Assembly: GCF_910596095.1 (NCBI RefSeq) | Contig: NC_056552.1 | Location: 17,371,111 to 17,435,110, forward strand | Origin: Thunnus maccoyii | Taxonomy: Eukaryota; Chordata; Actinopteri; Scombriformes; Scombridae | Direction of reading: 5' to 3' | Length of the DNA: 64,000 nucleotides | Part shown: positions 1 through 12,560 of the stretch, in pieces | Layout of the letters: each line of letters starts with the position of its first letter | Position numbering within the stretch: position 1 is the first letter of the stretch | Translations under genes and position numbers: made by a program | The notes under the pieces: model-generated | Told to the model about the DNA's origin: nothing | The model's input: only the letters and a program-made list of their open reading frames with translations | The model's database searches: none

Positions 1-1284
1 AGATCAAACATCCCTGGAGTGTCAAGGAATCACACACACTCTTAATATCATTCATAAATCTCCACACGTGTCAAGTGATCTAATGCAGAGCCCAATGAGC
101 AAGTAAAAAATAAAGCATTTATAAATGTTAAACTCAACCGAAGTGTAAAATATTAGTGTTGCCCACTGCTGCACTTAAGCTCCAACAATGGATATTAATT
201 CTTATACAAGATTCATGTTTTAATTTTATACTTTTATTTAAGTTTTTACTTCTCAAACCTTCAAATATCACTTCCACAAAATTAACAGATTCCTGGGTTC
301 CCGTTTAAGGTCCTGGAAATGGTTTCTGGTATTGACACATTTTCTGTCTGTTTTTGTCATGTGATCATCTATTTGTGGTTAAAATATAAATCAAAATTAA
401 CAAAAAGTTGACTTTTTTTTTTTTAATAATCTGCTGCTTTAATGTCTGATAACAACCTGAAATACATTCAAATTTAAGACAAATGAACTGTTGTGTATCT
501 GTCGATTTAAAACAAATAGAAAATGTTGGTTTTGCTCAGGTGGGAATACAACTGGGAATGCTTAAGTTTTGCTCTGAAATTGTGGCCAATAATCTGAGAT
601 TAAAATACTTTATTTTTAATCATAACTCTGCATTTACATGTGTGAATGTCCACAGAATTAAAGGATAAAGAAGACCTGGCTGTAAAAGAAAAACTGACAG
701 GGTTCAGACATTTCTCTTATCTGGATTCCTCAACTTTTCAAAATGCATTCAGCAGGACATTTTCAAACCTATTAACAGCATACAAATAAGATTTCATTCA
801 AATCATAAAGTAGAGCTCAGCAGAACTTATTTTAACTACGCAGACTACTACACTACTGTTAAGAAGCGTACCTCTTTATCTGGTGGCGTGAACATAATTT
901 AAACCGTATTTCATATCAGAAGAGAGTACAGTTTTGTAGAAACACTTCACAGTATTACAGCCTCTGATCCACAGTAGAGAGCTGCGCCGATCAGTCCCTC
1001 CTCCTCCTCCTCCTCCTCCTCCTCTCTGTGCATTTTCACAACGCAGCTACAGGAGTCCAGTATACACCAGCACAAGCGTTTGAGGGTCAGATACCCTTCC
1101 TGCCTGCTTGTCGTTTCCCTGCAGCAGCTGCCGTTGCCTCTGGCGAGCTCTGGTCCATCAGCCAATCCCCGAAGAGCAGCTGGTCAGCCGCTTCACTCCC
1201 CGAGCTGTTCTGGTCCGGCAGGGCTGGCCTTGTCTTTGGCCTTCTCCCATTTCATTGAGATTGTTCAGGGTGGTAAACTCACCC
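1..1284. other. Region downstream of anks3; no gene seen
   Basis: AT-rich sequence with only short chance reading frames. It probably contains the distal 3' untranslated part of anks3 (transcribed leftwards) and intergenic DNA. A (TCC)n microsatellite lies near 996-1023. No protein family, tRNA-like or mobile-element signature was recognised. Confidence 0.5.
996..1023. repeat. (TCC)n microsatellite
   Basis: About nine tandem TCC units. On the minus strand it reads as a GGA purine run. It may lie in the 3' untranslated region of anks3. Confidence 0.85.
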
Positions 1285-1401
1285 TCCGTCAACATAAGCA
1301 GAAGCCCCTAAAAAAAAGACAAAGAAAGGAAGTTAGAACACCTCTTCAGCACCTGTTATGTGAATCTAATCAGTTTCTTGTCATACTCACCTTGTAAATT
1401 G

Positions 1402-4400
1402 TTAAGGCCTTTCCCAGCTATCTGAGACTTTTTCAGGGGCACTCAGTCGCCTCAGACTCTGAAGTACAGTTTGCATGGTCCCTGCTGTTGTGATGAAACA
1501 ACCAGACACAAATGTTAGGAGACTCCACTGATGACACAATACCACTTTAATCACTGAGTATTAAACAGTCTTACCCAGTTCTTCTTGATAGGAATCCAAC
1601 TTCTTCATTAGCTCTACAACACTGGAGCGAGTCGGGACCCCCACAGCTACAAAGAGAAGTAAAGTCACATTTACTTTACTTTTTTTTTTTTTTTTTTAAC
1701 TGCAAAATGTAAAAAAATGTGTCTTCGGCACAGGACACCTTGACTCACCATTAACACCGGTGTCACCTTTTGTTTTATCTTCCACAGCAGTACAAAAGCT
1801 ACCGTTCCCGTCAGCGGGGAGACAGGAGAGCAGTTCAGAGCGGCAGGCTCTGGCATTGGTCAGCGTGGCGTTCATTTCCTGGGCCAGCCGGTGGTTCTCC
1901 ACCAGCTCAGTGTGGACCCTCCTCCATGCCATCTTGTCCTCCATGAGACATCCCTCCATCACAGTACGCAGCTCCTTCTCCTGAGACACCTGGCTCTGCA
2001 GGCTCTCCACCTCCTCACAGCGCTACACGGGCAGAGAGAATGACAGGTAAGTGTCAGTTGTGTGTAAAAGGTTTCCAGTTGAGTCTAGAAAATCAGAAAT
2101 TATGTGAGGTTACGGTGAGTATATCAGCCTTGTAGTTACTTTGTGTAGCTGGATGGCCATCTCCTGCATCTCAGCCTCCAGCTGGTCAGCGTACGCCTGC
2201 TCAAGAGCATCGCTGGGAGGTCGAGCGCTGCTGTGCCACCTTGCAATAGCTGAGGTCATCTTTCGCTTTGGTCCAAACAATCTGGAGAGTCAGCAACAGA
2301 CTCAATGTTTTATGTCCTATAAAATGGATTTGCAAGGTTTTCAAAATGTATGTGCTGTGGTTAATGTGAAAGAAGGGTCTGAAGTCTCTTACGTGATCCC
2401 TATTTCTTTGAGGTCATTCTCTGTCAGGGTGAGAAATATCCGCAGGTCAATGTCTTGCTCCTCGAGTAAGGGCAGATACTTGGAGAAGCCAATTTGCTCC
2501 AAGAACTCTGACAGATCCTATAGAAATGAAAGATTTTAGGTCTGGTCCAGAACCCAGTAAAGTCCAGAATAAACTGATCCTCAGAAAAACCCACACACAA
2601 ACACATTTTGTGAAATGAGCACTGAAAAAGAGTGCAAACACAGACATGCCTTTGGACCAGAGTAGGAGGGCGGAGGAACAACAACATGTGACCGCATCCC
2701 ACCGTTCCCTGTGCCACTGGTGTGAGCCGCATCGTTGCTTCCGTGGCGACTCTTGCCTTTTGAGTGATGACCCTTATTTACTCTGCGAGAGCTGCTTTTT
2801 TTGCTCTGGTCAGAGTCCTGGTGGAGGAAGGGACATGTGTCTGTTACTGCAATAAAAAAATGTGGCATTTATCTCTAAAAAAAGAGACTTCTGTGTGTTT
2901 ACCTCGTTACTCTCCACAGAGCCTTCCCAATTAACGGCAATCCCATGAGGCAGGCCTTCACTGCTGCTACTGCTGCTCCTCATGGTGGGCATGTCATTGT
3001 CAAAGAACGGACTGTCGTCTGCAGCGGTATCACAACAAATATTTAATTGCTTTGGCAGACGCCCAGAGCAACTGCTGTCAGAGGATTTCTACAATCTCCC
3101 ATCCTACTTTACTTTAATCACTGATCACACAAAATGCAGCATTTCTGGTGGTTCCTTTCTTCCAGAGAGATACTACTCTCACCTCTGCTGCTGTTGCTCT
3201 GGCCATCCAGCTCATTGATGGGTGAGGTCACGTCACGATAGCAGATATCCTCACTCTGTTCTCCGATATCACGGAAGGTCATGTAGCCCGGCGGCACGGC
3301 GGGAGGCTCTGTGAGGAGTGATATTGAGAAGTTGAATGCTGTACCAGAATAGATATCTCTGCTTTACTACAAATACAGTGTCTATCCTGATTTTTCTGTG
3401 ACATTCTCTATAATTTGCGTGTCAGTCAATCTGCTTCATGCACAAACTGATTTTATTTCCTTTTTTAGAAGCTGAATCTTTTGTGTAATTTTGACTGAAC
3501 AACTAGAACAATCACACTGGTATGGCCACAGGTTGGCAGATCTAAGACCAGATATCTTATATGACACTACCACACAGTTTGCCGGGGCCTCCTACTCGGA
3601 ACTTGGCGATGGCCTGGGGCCCATCATGGATGCTAGCGCCTTTAGCTCGGTTACGACTCGGCCTTATCCTCGGTGGTGCGCTGTCCGAGTCCTCGGAGGA
3701 GCTCAGGTCTTCAAAGGGTCCTGACAAGTTGGATCACACACAGAAAATACACATGAGAAGAAAAAAAACAGACAAGGAAAGAATTGTTAAAGAAAGAAGG
3801 AAGTTAAAACAATTACCTGCTTTGAACCTTGGAGAACGGGAGTCAATGAGGCTGACGATCTTGGTGTAGCCGTACATCATGGCTAGGGCACGTGCAGTCT
3901 CTCCTTTAGCATTGCGGTCATCGACTTTAACTTTCTGTAAGTGTATGAAACAAAACAGACATCAGGATCAGAAGAATCTGTGTCATCTTTGCTGTAATAT
4001 CATCACCCATTCTTAGTGGTGTACAAGTCATTTTGTGTACATTTCCTGGTGGTGTAGCTCAACAACAAGATCAGTAAAGTTTGTGGACGGTCATTTACTC
4101 ACATGATCAAGCAGGTACTGAACAATGATTTCATGCCCAGAAGCAGCAGCCTCCATCAGAGGAGTGAAACCAGACCCTGGCTCCCTGTGGATGAGAGAAA
4201 AAGCAATAAAAAAGCTCAATATGTGAATCTGAAAGTATTGCTGTATGTGTGTGAGGATGAACAAAAAGACACTCACTTCACGTTGGCATCTGCATTGTTA
4301 TCCAGCAGGAACTTCACCATCTGCTGGTGACCTGTGCTCGTACAGTGGAACAGAGCGGTCCAGCCTCGAGAGTCCTTCAGCTCCAGCTCAGCACCTTGCT

Positions 4401-5870
4401 TTTGGGGCAAGAATAAAAAAGCCTTCCATACTCTGAAACAACTAAGAGTTAAAAAAATAGAACCTGATCAAGAAGACAACACAAACATCATCCTACCATC
4501 CCTGTTATAATGCTGAAATTTCAGCCTGCAAATTTGTTAGATCTAGATTTTTTCTGAACACTTAAATTTGAGCGTCAAAGGTTTTCAGCTGATACAAAAT
4601 ACAGCTGCTTCGATCAGATTCAAGAAAGTTTTAGATCCTAACTAGATCTGACCTAAAGCTACTCATACAAACATAAAATACTCTACAAGCTTGCACTGCT
4701 GTTTGTTATTAGACCGTCTTGTGCCATATTTACGAGCATGTGCCCTCCACGTACACGATGCCACTGTTAATTCTCCTCCACACGTTTAAGGATCACACTG
4801 TCGCAGATTTTGAAAAGGACACAGCTGGTTTTTAGATCCAACTTTCGAGCATGTGTCTTTCATTTATTTACTAGTATGAAAATCTGTGATGTGATGTGAA
4901 CACTAACTGGAGATACTGTAAGTAATCCCACCATCAGAGTTAACATGTTGTCTTTTTTTGTTAAAATGATGCTGCTGTGAGATATTCCAACAATATGTGA
5001 ATTTTCGTTCAGGAATAAAACTGATTTGAACACACGTCCTGCTTGAAGTTCTGCACACACCAACAGAGCACAGCAAAAATATTTCAGGGTTGATTTGTAC
5101 CTGAAGCAGAAAGTATGCGATACTTTCATTTCCACAGCTCGCTGCCAGCATCAGGGGGGTCAGTCCTTTAGCAGTGGTGGCATTTACATTCACACCGGCC
5201 TCAAGCAGGAGATTTGCAATGTTGTCGTGACCGATGTAAGACGCGTACATTAACGGGGTCCATCCTCCAATATTCTTGCCATTCAGGTCCACCTCCCTTC
5301 TGAAAACAAACAAGATCATATGTATATAAAGTCTGTGGAGGATGATGCTTAAGTTATCTTACAATTTGGGGTTAAGAGGGAAGTTGAGGGGAAAAGTTAA
5401 GGGACATAAATAGTGATATTTAGCAGCTGGTTCTGTTTTTTCACCACTTACACAGTCTCAACACGGTCTAATGCGGTCTGGATGGGGAAAAAGGCAGTGA
5501 AATCGCCCTTTTTTCAGTTCTCACAAACAGAATAAAGGTTTCACAAATCTGAAAGTGGGTTTTAACAGCGTTAAAGCACTTTTTTATAACTGTACGTTGT
5601 GAAAAACGGAGAACCAGACTCTAAATATCGGAAACTAACTTCAGCGTCGTCTGTGGAGGAAAGGAACACATTTGATAAATCTATTCTTATTTTAGGCTCC
5701 CACTTTTTGATGCACTCCGCCACCACGTCGTACTGGCCGATGGAGCAGGCGGTGTGCAGGTCCAGAGGGACATCCAGCTCCTCGGGTCGCACCAGAGAGT
5801 CACCCAGCCACATGGAGAGACTGGCGCCCAGCTGCTCCGACTCACTGGCCTCATCACTCAGCTCGGACAT
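1402..5870 (-). CDS. anks3: ANKS3, ankyrin-repeat and SAM-domain protein 3
   Basis: ANKS3 is a cilium-associated scaffold that works with ANKS6, NEK8 and BICC1 (family knowledge). Fourteen coding exons can be joined: 5870-5704, 5299-5101, 4398-4277, 4184-4103, 3934-3817, 3720-3571, 3308-3183, 3018-2903, 2817-2650, 2517-2393, 2281-2140, 2022-1749, 1646-1575 and 1484-1402. This gives 647 aa, close to the 656 aa of human ANKS3. The start reads MSELSDEASE, as in mammals. Ankyrin repeats occupy about residues 35-220 (GWTPLMYASYIGHD, GLTPLMLAASCGNESIAYFLL, GFTPLMEAAASGHEIIVQY, with the last two partly described here by their key runs). A serine-rich acidic linker follows, then a SAM domain at about 417-475 (LEEQDIDLRIFLTLTENDLK), then a coiled coil at about 485-580. 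The exon ending at 2650 is followed by GC rather than GT. A good donor at 1390 just after the stop and an acceptor at 1308 suggest a short intron in the 3' untranslated region. Confidence 0.96.
4500..4860 (+). mobile_element. Possible LINE remnant in anks3 intron
   Basis: The stretch near 4583-4640 translates roughly as QLIQNTAASIRFKKVLD, resembling the 'QLVQNAAARLL' block found near the C-terminus of fish LINE reverse transcriptases. A later part near 4690-4750 also fits the family order. It is highly decayed, and the family cannot be fixed. Confidence 0.3.
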
Positions 5871-6300
5871 GTTCCGTCTCTTCTCTCACCTGAAAACAGT
5901 GATGGCTGAGCACCAAAGTTATACCTTTTATAAGACATGTCGCCTTAATACAACACAGCAAGAGTTGGTTCATTCTGTGGGGTTTAGGTTGTAGTGAACA
6001 TATAAACAATGTCAAAAAACTAGCTTCTAACTTGATGTTCCTTTAGAGAAAGTGTTCATGTATTTCTTTGCTAGCTGTAACTCCCAAATTAGCTGTTTTA
6101 GCTAGCTTTACGTTATCTTAGCGGTATCAAGTTACCTAAAAACTATGAATACAATTAATTCTCCAAACTGTCAACCTAATGTTGCACGTTGCAGTCAAAT
6201 GTCAGGAGTTAAAAACTTACAGTCAACAGGTAACTTTAGCTTGTTTTCTCAGCGGTTGGTCAAAACTTTTTGTTTTGGGTGTCACGCTCAACTGTGTTCG
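5871..6300 (-). promoter_or_regulatory. anks3 5' untranslated exon and promoter region
   Basis: On the minus strand a good acceptor (TTTTCAG) sits just upstream of the anks3 ATG, with exon 2 starting near 5890. A GTAAGT donor occurs near 6222, so a non-coding first exon probably lies at about 6223-6290. The interval 6040-6130 carries several GCTAGC and TTAGC motifs like those at other gene starts in this window. No TATA box was seen. Boundaries are inferred. Confidence 0.5.
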
Positions 6301-6354
6301 TGTTGAACCATGCCCCGCCCTTTCCGGGTCACTGTTTAACACTATGTAACACAA

Positions 6355-6881
6355 TTTTTGTTCCTAGGTAGTAAGTGGTATTTACCAATTGTTTATCTCT
6401 AAAAAGTATAGAAAATGACTATTATTCTCTTCAAATGTTGCTTTTGTGACCTGGACAATATTTTGAAATGCTCCTGTTTCCAATGGGAAAACATGCAAAT
6501 TTACACATTTTAATTCACATAAAGTCAGAAAAAAGCAACATATGAATCAGTTAACATATAGTTATACTTGAGTTATACAAAAGTGACCACAAAAGATTTA
6601 GAGGCGAATTGTTTTTCGAGATTTACGATTATACTGTAAATCACTCTCATGAATCAGCCCCCAAATATAGTCTCACATCATCATATCCAGTGATTCATAT
6701 GTTCTGACATTATGTGAATGAAAATGTGCAAATTCGCCCTTTTACCCATTGGAAATAGTTGCATTTCTAACTATCACTGTCTTGGTCATAAAAGCAAAGT
6801 TTGAAGGGAATAATAGCCATTTTCTATACTTTTTAGGCACAAGCAATTAGGAAATAACACTTACTACCCAGTAACAAAAAA
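6355..6881. mobile_element. Fold-back inverted-repeat element (MITE-like)
   Basis: Two long arms, about 6355-6552 and 6690-6881, are imperfect reverse complements of each other. Matching blocks include GTAGTAAGTG, AAAAAGTATAGAAAATG, CTATTATTC, TTTCCAATGGG and ACATATGAATCA. They flank a spacer of roughly 140 bp. The tips read TTTTTGTTcCtaGG and the reverse complement TTTTTTGTTaCtgGG. There is no coding capacity. The structure fits a non-autonomous DNA transposon with very long terminal inverted repeats. The flanks ATGTAACAC and ATGTAATCACAC may be a degraded target-site duplication. The superfamily is not assigned. Confidence 0.8.
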
Positions 6882-7370
6882 CATGTAATCACACACAGTG
6901 TCATCAAAGGGATAAGAAAGTAATAAGAAAATGTATTTGTGACACTAAATCACCACTTTTTGTCTCAATAAATCCTTCAAGTGAAACTATAAGAGGAGAA
7001 AAACTCTCTTTGGTTGAATTGTTCACATCTTCTGTCCACCCTCATTTTAAGGGGTCTCAAGCCAAAAAAACAGGTTGTGAATCACTGTTATGATGAGTTG
7101 TTATTGGGGACATATTAACAAAACCTTCTCTTACAGTCTGAGGCAGACAAAAACTCACCTGTGGACTCACAAAGTTACATATTAAAAGCTGCTGATGTGG
7201 AAAAATGACTGTTAACTGCACATTCAGATTATACCAATGATGATATCTTTAAGATATACTGAACATAGTTTGTTTACTTTGGTGAAACTATATCAAACCA
7301 CACTTCATTAATAACTGTTTTATGATACAATTTCATACCTTCCTACAAAAAGAACAATGCAAACAAATAT
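6882..7370. other. Spacer between fold-back element and C8orf33 homologue
   Basis: AT-rich and without a gene. The stretch near 6960-7090 ends in 'caagccaaaaaaacaggttgtgaatcactg', which resembles the sequence at 14400-14440. It is therefore probably a fragment of a dispersed repeat. Confidence 0.4.
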
Positions 7371-7582
7371 ACAAAATGCTTTATTTAGAAATATGGTACA
7401 AGCAATTAAGAGTCTTGAATATTAGCAATGATTGTACTGGTTTCTTTCCCATTTTCTCTGGTACAGTTCCTATTTTTGTGTGCTGTTTATCACCTCCAAC
7501 ACACAGAATGTCCAGCACACACAGCAAGTGGCACTTCTTTTCAACATACTGCATGCAAAAAAGTTTGTCCTCGGGATACAAA

Positions 7583-9359
7583 TCAGAGAAAATTGAAGCG
7601 AAACTCTTCCTTAGATGCAGTGAAGACAAAAGCTGACGTCTCCTCCTGAGCTTTCTGCTCTGTATCCTGGACTTCAGTTTGTTGCAGGTTCTCCTCTGAG
7701 GCTTCAGTCTGAGTGTTGACTTTGGCTCTCCGGTGGAAAACGGACTTCTTTGGGGAATCTGGCACCGCCTTGACCTGAGCTGACGCCAGTTCTGTGGGAA
7801 ACAGAGAAATCAAGTCACTTCATGACACATTTTACAAGTCATTTTTAATGTTTGAATGGCTCCGCTGCAATAACTACTCACCACTCTGAATGAGTTTGAA
7901 TTGCTTGCTCTTCTCTTCTTCCATTTTTTTCCTGTAATCTCCCCCCATGGTTCTCATCACCTGCCTCTTCTTGGCCAGAGGAGCTTTGGAGCTGCGCAGG
8001 GTCTTTAGGGCACGAGACGCCTCCTCTTCTGCAAGGAAAACAGATTCAAAGGCTTCACATACCTACTAACCCCACCCAGTTAAGACCACATTTACACATT
8101 TTCTGCATCTATATATTTTATTTGTATAATAACATTTAATCATGGGCCTTTGCAGTTACACCTGATATCAAAAAGCACGACAAAGAAACTAAAGACGAGA
8201 CTGTCTGTAACCTTTTGCCAATCACACTGTGAGTCAGACCACATCTGATTGCATTAAATGCATTTAATTTTCACGTTTCCTTTTACACATAGGAAATTGT
8301 GAAGAAGAGACAGCAAGTAATTTTTTCCTCCTGATCAGATCACCCTAGAATCATTTTAGTGCCACATATAAACAAGTCTTATGCTGTGTGTGTAAGGTAA
8401 ACATCACACTAACTCTGCTTCGTGGTTCCCTTCGAGGACCTCATTCCCAGTTCCAGCTGCTCGATGCACCAGTCCAGCTGTCTTTTTAGCTGCTCTTCAG
8501 CACTCTGAAAGACACAGTAGTCACATTTCATCAAATCAACTGATCAAACTGATGACCATGATTACTTTTAAAGGAAAACATTTCACACTGACCAGCTCTG
8601 CGTCTTTGCCTCTTTGACTCGCTTCAGCTGAACTTGGCTCCTGCTGTGCCTCAGTGCTATCTGAGGCTTTCTTCTTTCCAGATTTCTTCTTCTTCTTCTT
8701 TGTTTTTGACGGTTCAGGAGGGGAGCTAACCTCCTTCAGAGCTGAGGGTTTCTCCTCTTGGTCACAGTGTGCGACATCTGAAGCCTCTGTTGTCATCATG
8801 TCTTCTTCAGGGACAACAGCAGGAATTTGGAAGTTGAAGGCAAAAGCAGAGCCCTGTCCGGTAAAGGACACCCGGCTCGCCGCTGCTTCGATCCTGTCTG
8901 ATGGAGATGATTGTTCTTGAAGTGCTGGTGAGTCTCCAGCGAAGAAGTTGAATCTGAAGGTGTTGTCGCTTCGAGTCCAGAGGGACTTCTCAGCTCTGCC
9001 CTCCACAGAAGAAGAGCTGTTTGGTTTAATATCTGTTTAAAAATGAACACATTCATGCATGCATATAAATATAAATACAGGACAAAATACAAACTTTTAA
9101 GCTTACTCTGACCTTATTGTAACAAAAAATGTTTAACATTAATGAAGTCAGACACCATTTTAACACAACACTGAATAGCTCATTGCAATTAAATCACATT
9201 GGGAAAATAAATTCAGACGAATTGCAACAATAAAACGACTTAAATCCACATCTTGTCCTGAAATGTAGCGTATCAAAGACCACACACTGCTGTGTAATAC
9301 CTGTAATAATGTGCTTTAAGTAATAATGTACCTATAAACAGCAGCCTCTGCTCGGCCAT
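7583..9359 (-). CDS. UPF0488 family protein, homologue of human C8orf33
   Basis: Five exons (9359-9332, 9032-8593, 8504-8414, 8028-7882, 7791-7583) join in frame to 304 aa. The function is not established; human C8orf33 has been linked to nuclear chromatin. The protein begins MAEQRLLF and continues into a segment with two repeats of a short motif, FRFNFFAG near residue 30 and FAFNFQIP near 70. A lysine-rich, probably nuclear stretch (KKKKKKSGKKK) follows. The conserved core is at about 157-235 (RQLDWCIEQLELG, then TLRSSKAPLAKKRQVM). The end is EEFRFNFL, matching the EEFRFNFF end of the human protein. The shared FNF motifs at both ends stand out. All five junctions have canonical splice sites. 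The exact start is supported by the short first exon and its GTACAT donor. Confidence 0.9.
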
Positions 9360-10539
9360 GCTGGTTCTTCAGTGATGAAGGTTTGTTTTTAGCTGAAAGG
9401 CGACTGAACTATTTAAGAAGCCTCACTCCTCTAAAATAAAAGCTCAGCGAAATACGAGCCAGCATTTTCAAATACGCTTTATTTTCTCGGTATTTCCCTG
9501 AAGTCATGTTGTTCAGAAACTTACCACCGGAGTCACTTGAGAATAAGTCCGTCTGGTAACATTTCCCTGAGCCGGTCGTTCCGCTTGGTGGTTAAACAAA
9601 AACACATAGAGGCAAACAAATTAAAAATATTAAATTAAATAGAACATTAAAAATTTGAATTAAAAAAAAGGAAAAAAGGGGGAAATGTATAGATGTGGCA
9701 CCAAAAGCTAAGGCGAGAAAATTAAGGAAGACAACAGTAAACAAGGTAAACAGAAGTGCATTGATTTAAAAAAAAAAAAAAAAGAAGAAGAAGAAGAAGA
9801 AGCCTGTAATTAGTGTAAAAAAGTGAATAAACTACCAATATACGACGTAAATACAACGTCATCAGATAAGTCAGAAATTTACCAAAAATAACTTATAGGT
9901 GACGTCACCAATTAGTCATGTGTTACTTGGGACATGTCTGAACAAAGAAACAAGCTGATTTTGTCACAGACAGGTGGTAGAGGAGCTATAGGGGTTCTTT
10001 ATAGCTTGTCTGATTCACGCCACATATTGTTCTATGGATTTAAACACCTGGCTTCTGCTGAAGACAGTATTTTTACACTAAACCAAATTGAAGGTTTGTA
10101 ACTGCATTTCCAGCAGGGTTAAGGCGCCAATATATACTCCATCGGGCTATCCCCTTTTCATCAGCCCATGTGTGCATTAACCTCATATTTTCTACACCCA
10201 TCACTAAATGAAGGCATCCACTTCTCCACATTACAAAGCCTATATTGTTCCATAAGAATGTTGCTGTTAATGAAAAAGAAAGGGGATTTGATCGGTAAGC
10301 AAAAAACATATTTTAATAGATAGTCATTTGGAAAAATTCCCAGGACACAAGCTGGCGCCATTCTTTGTCCAGAAGCGGATCCAGTTTCATGAATGAAAGC
10401 AAAGACTTTCAAACTAAGGAGCCAAAAGTAGAGTAGAGGCTCTCGTTCTCTTTCAAACAGAGGCAGTGACCCCACCTTTTTTTCTTTTACCAATCAGATT
10501 CCGTCAGGATTTGAGGATGGATCAATCCTGAAGGCTCGT
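9360..10539. other. Intergenic region between C8orf33 homologue and H3.3
   Basis: The first 200 bases probably hold the promoter of the minus-strand C8orf33-like gene. A poly-A tract followed by (GAA)n lies at 9768-9802. The remainder shows no convincing coding exon; two frames at 10073-10493 (-) have no recognisable protein features. Confidence 0.45.
9783..9802. repeat. (GAA)n microsatellite
   Basis: Tandem GAA units directly follow an A-rich tract, as is common where a poly-A tail has been converted into a microsatellite. Confidence 0.8.
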
Positions 10540-10660
10540 GGGCGGTACTTCAGGCTCCGCTCCTCTCAGGTTATAAATACCTCCGCCTGCTCGCTTCGGT
10601 CACAACAGTCAACAGACACGCATAGGAGAAACACATATCCAGGGAAACAAACACAAAAGG
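10540..10660 (+). promoter_or_regulatory. H3.3 core promoter and non-coding first exon
   Basis: A GGGCGG box at about 10540 and a TATA-like TTATAAATA at about 10571 precede a likely start near 10600. A 5' untranslated exon follows and ends at 10659 with donor AAAG/GTAACG. The coding exon begins only 800 bases later. A non-coding first exon with a long first intron is the usual arrangement for replacement histone H3.3 genes. Confidence 0.75.
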
Positions 10661-11457
10661 TAACGTGTGAGCGTTTATGGCTACTATTATGATTGAATAC
10701 TGTTATTATGATGATGATGATTTACTACATGACATACGTTTCGATTTTCGAATTGTTAAGAAACGTTTAAATACTGTTAAAATCGTTAACCGGCGGTCCG
10801 TTGACAACAACACGGTGCGAGCGCGCCATAGCCAGTTGGCTAACACCATCTACATTTGAGGCGCTGCGTGCCATTAAAAACAGTTTTTTTAGCAATCACA
10901 TGTGAGTTAAGTTCAGCTATATGGTTGGATTACGAATTGGTTTAGAGGCAAAGAGTCTCTTAAAAAACAATGTAAACCTCTTGTGGTGGCTAGCTGGCGC
11001 CATTTTGCAACCGTCCACGCTAGCTTTAAATTAGCTCGCTAACAACGAGCAAAGAAACGTGTGTGTCCTCGGAGGCTTAATGGTGGCGGCGCTACCGACA
11101 GGTTTGTACTCCGGGGATGTTTAAACTAAAACTACTCCTGTGTCGACATAGGTTACACCTTTAGCTCCCTTCTGAGTAATGTCCCTTCTATTAATTAGGG
11201 GGAGTTTCCGCTAATGTAGCCGTGTTATCTACGCGAGACGTCAGTAACTATGATTTATTGAAGATTAAAACTGTTTAAATGCATTATTGAGGATGTGACT
11301 CATACCTTAGTGTCGTCAGTAAAACTGCTACAGTGTATACTTAACTAAAGCGGTCAGTCGGCCCCAGGAAAGGGTAATACCGAGGACAGTGGGTAATGAA
11401 GTGTAATTCGTTGTTGACCTAGTCTTTTGTTTGTTTTTTTTCCAGACCTGCAAGTGA

Positions 11458-12209
<752 letters not shown>

Positions 12210-12560
12210 ATGATTGGATTTTCTTTTTAGTGGGGGGGTGGGTGGGATGGACTGACTGGGGTTTGTTTTGTAAATCTTGAACTATTACCAGCATGTGTAC
12301 CACCTAATTTGTCATTTATTTTAGGCATGGATTTTGTTTTTTTTACTTGTTAATTTCAATTCATTTCACTCTTTACTTCATCTGTCCTATTCACTGTAGA
12401 ATAGAGCTTCATATCTGTGTAAATGCTGAAAAACAAATGTTCCACTGTCTTTCTCAGGTTTGCAAATCTATTTTAGAATCTGTACCTTTTTAATCCTGTG
12501 TGCATGTCATAGGGTTTCTTGTGCTGTAAATAAACTATCCGCTACCTCAAATTCTGTAAT
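12210..12560 (+). other. H3.3 3' untranslated region and poly(A) signal
   Basis: The sequence runs T-rich to AATAAA at about 12528, then to the probable cleavage site near 12550. No replication-dependent histone stem-loop is present, which fits a polyadenylated variant histone message. Confidence 0.7.

Noticed and set aside
8536-8592. Extension of the large C8orf33-like exon beyond 8593
   Set aside because: The frame runs into intron; the GTCAGT donor and the matching acceptor at 8504 restore the family sequence.
10073-10493. Two overlapping minus-strand reading frames in the H3.3 upstream region
   Set aside because: No domain, splice context or family resemblance; low-complexity composition typical of chance frames.
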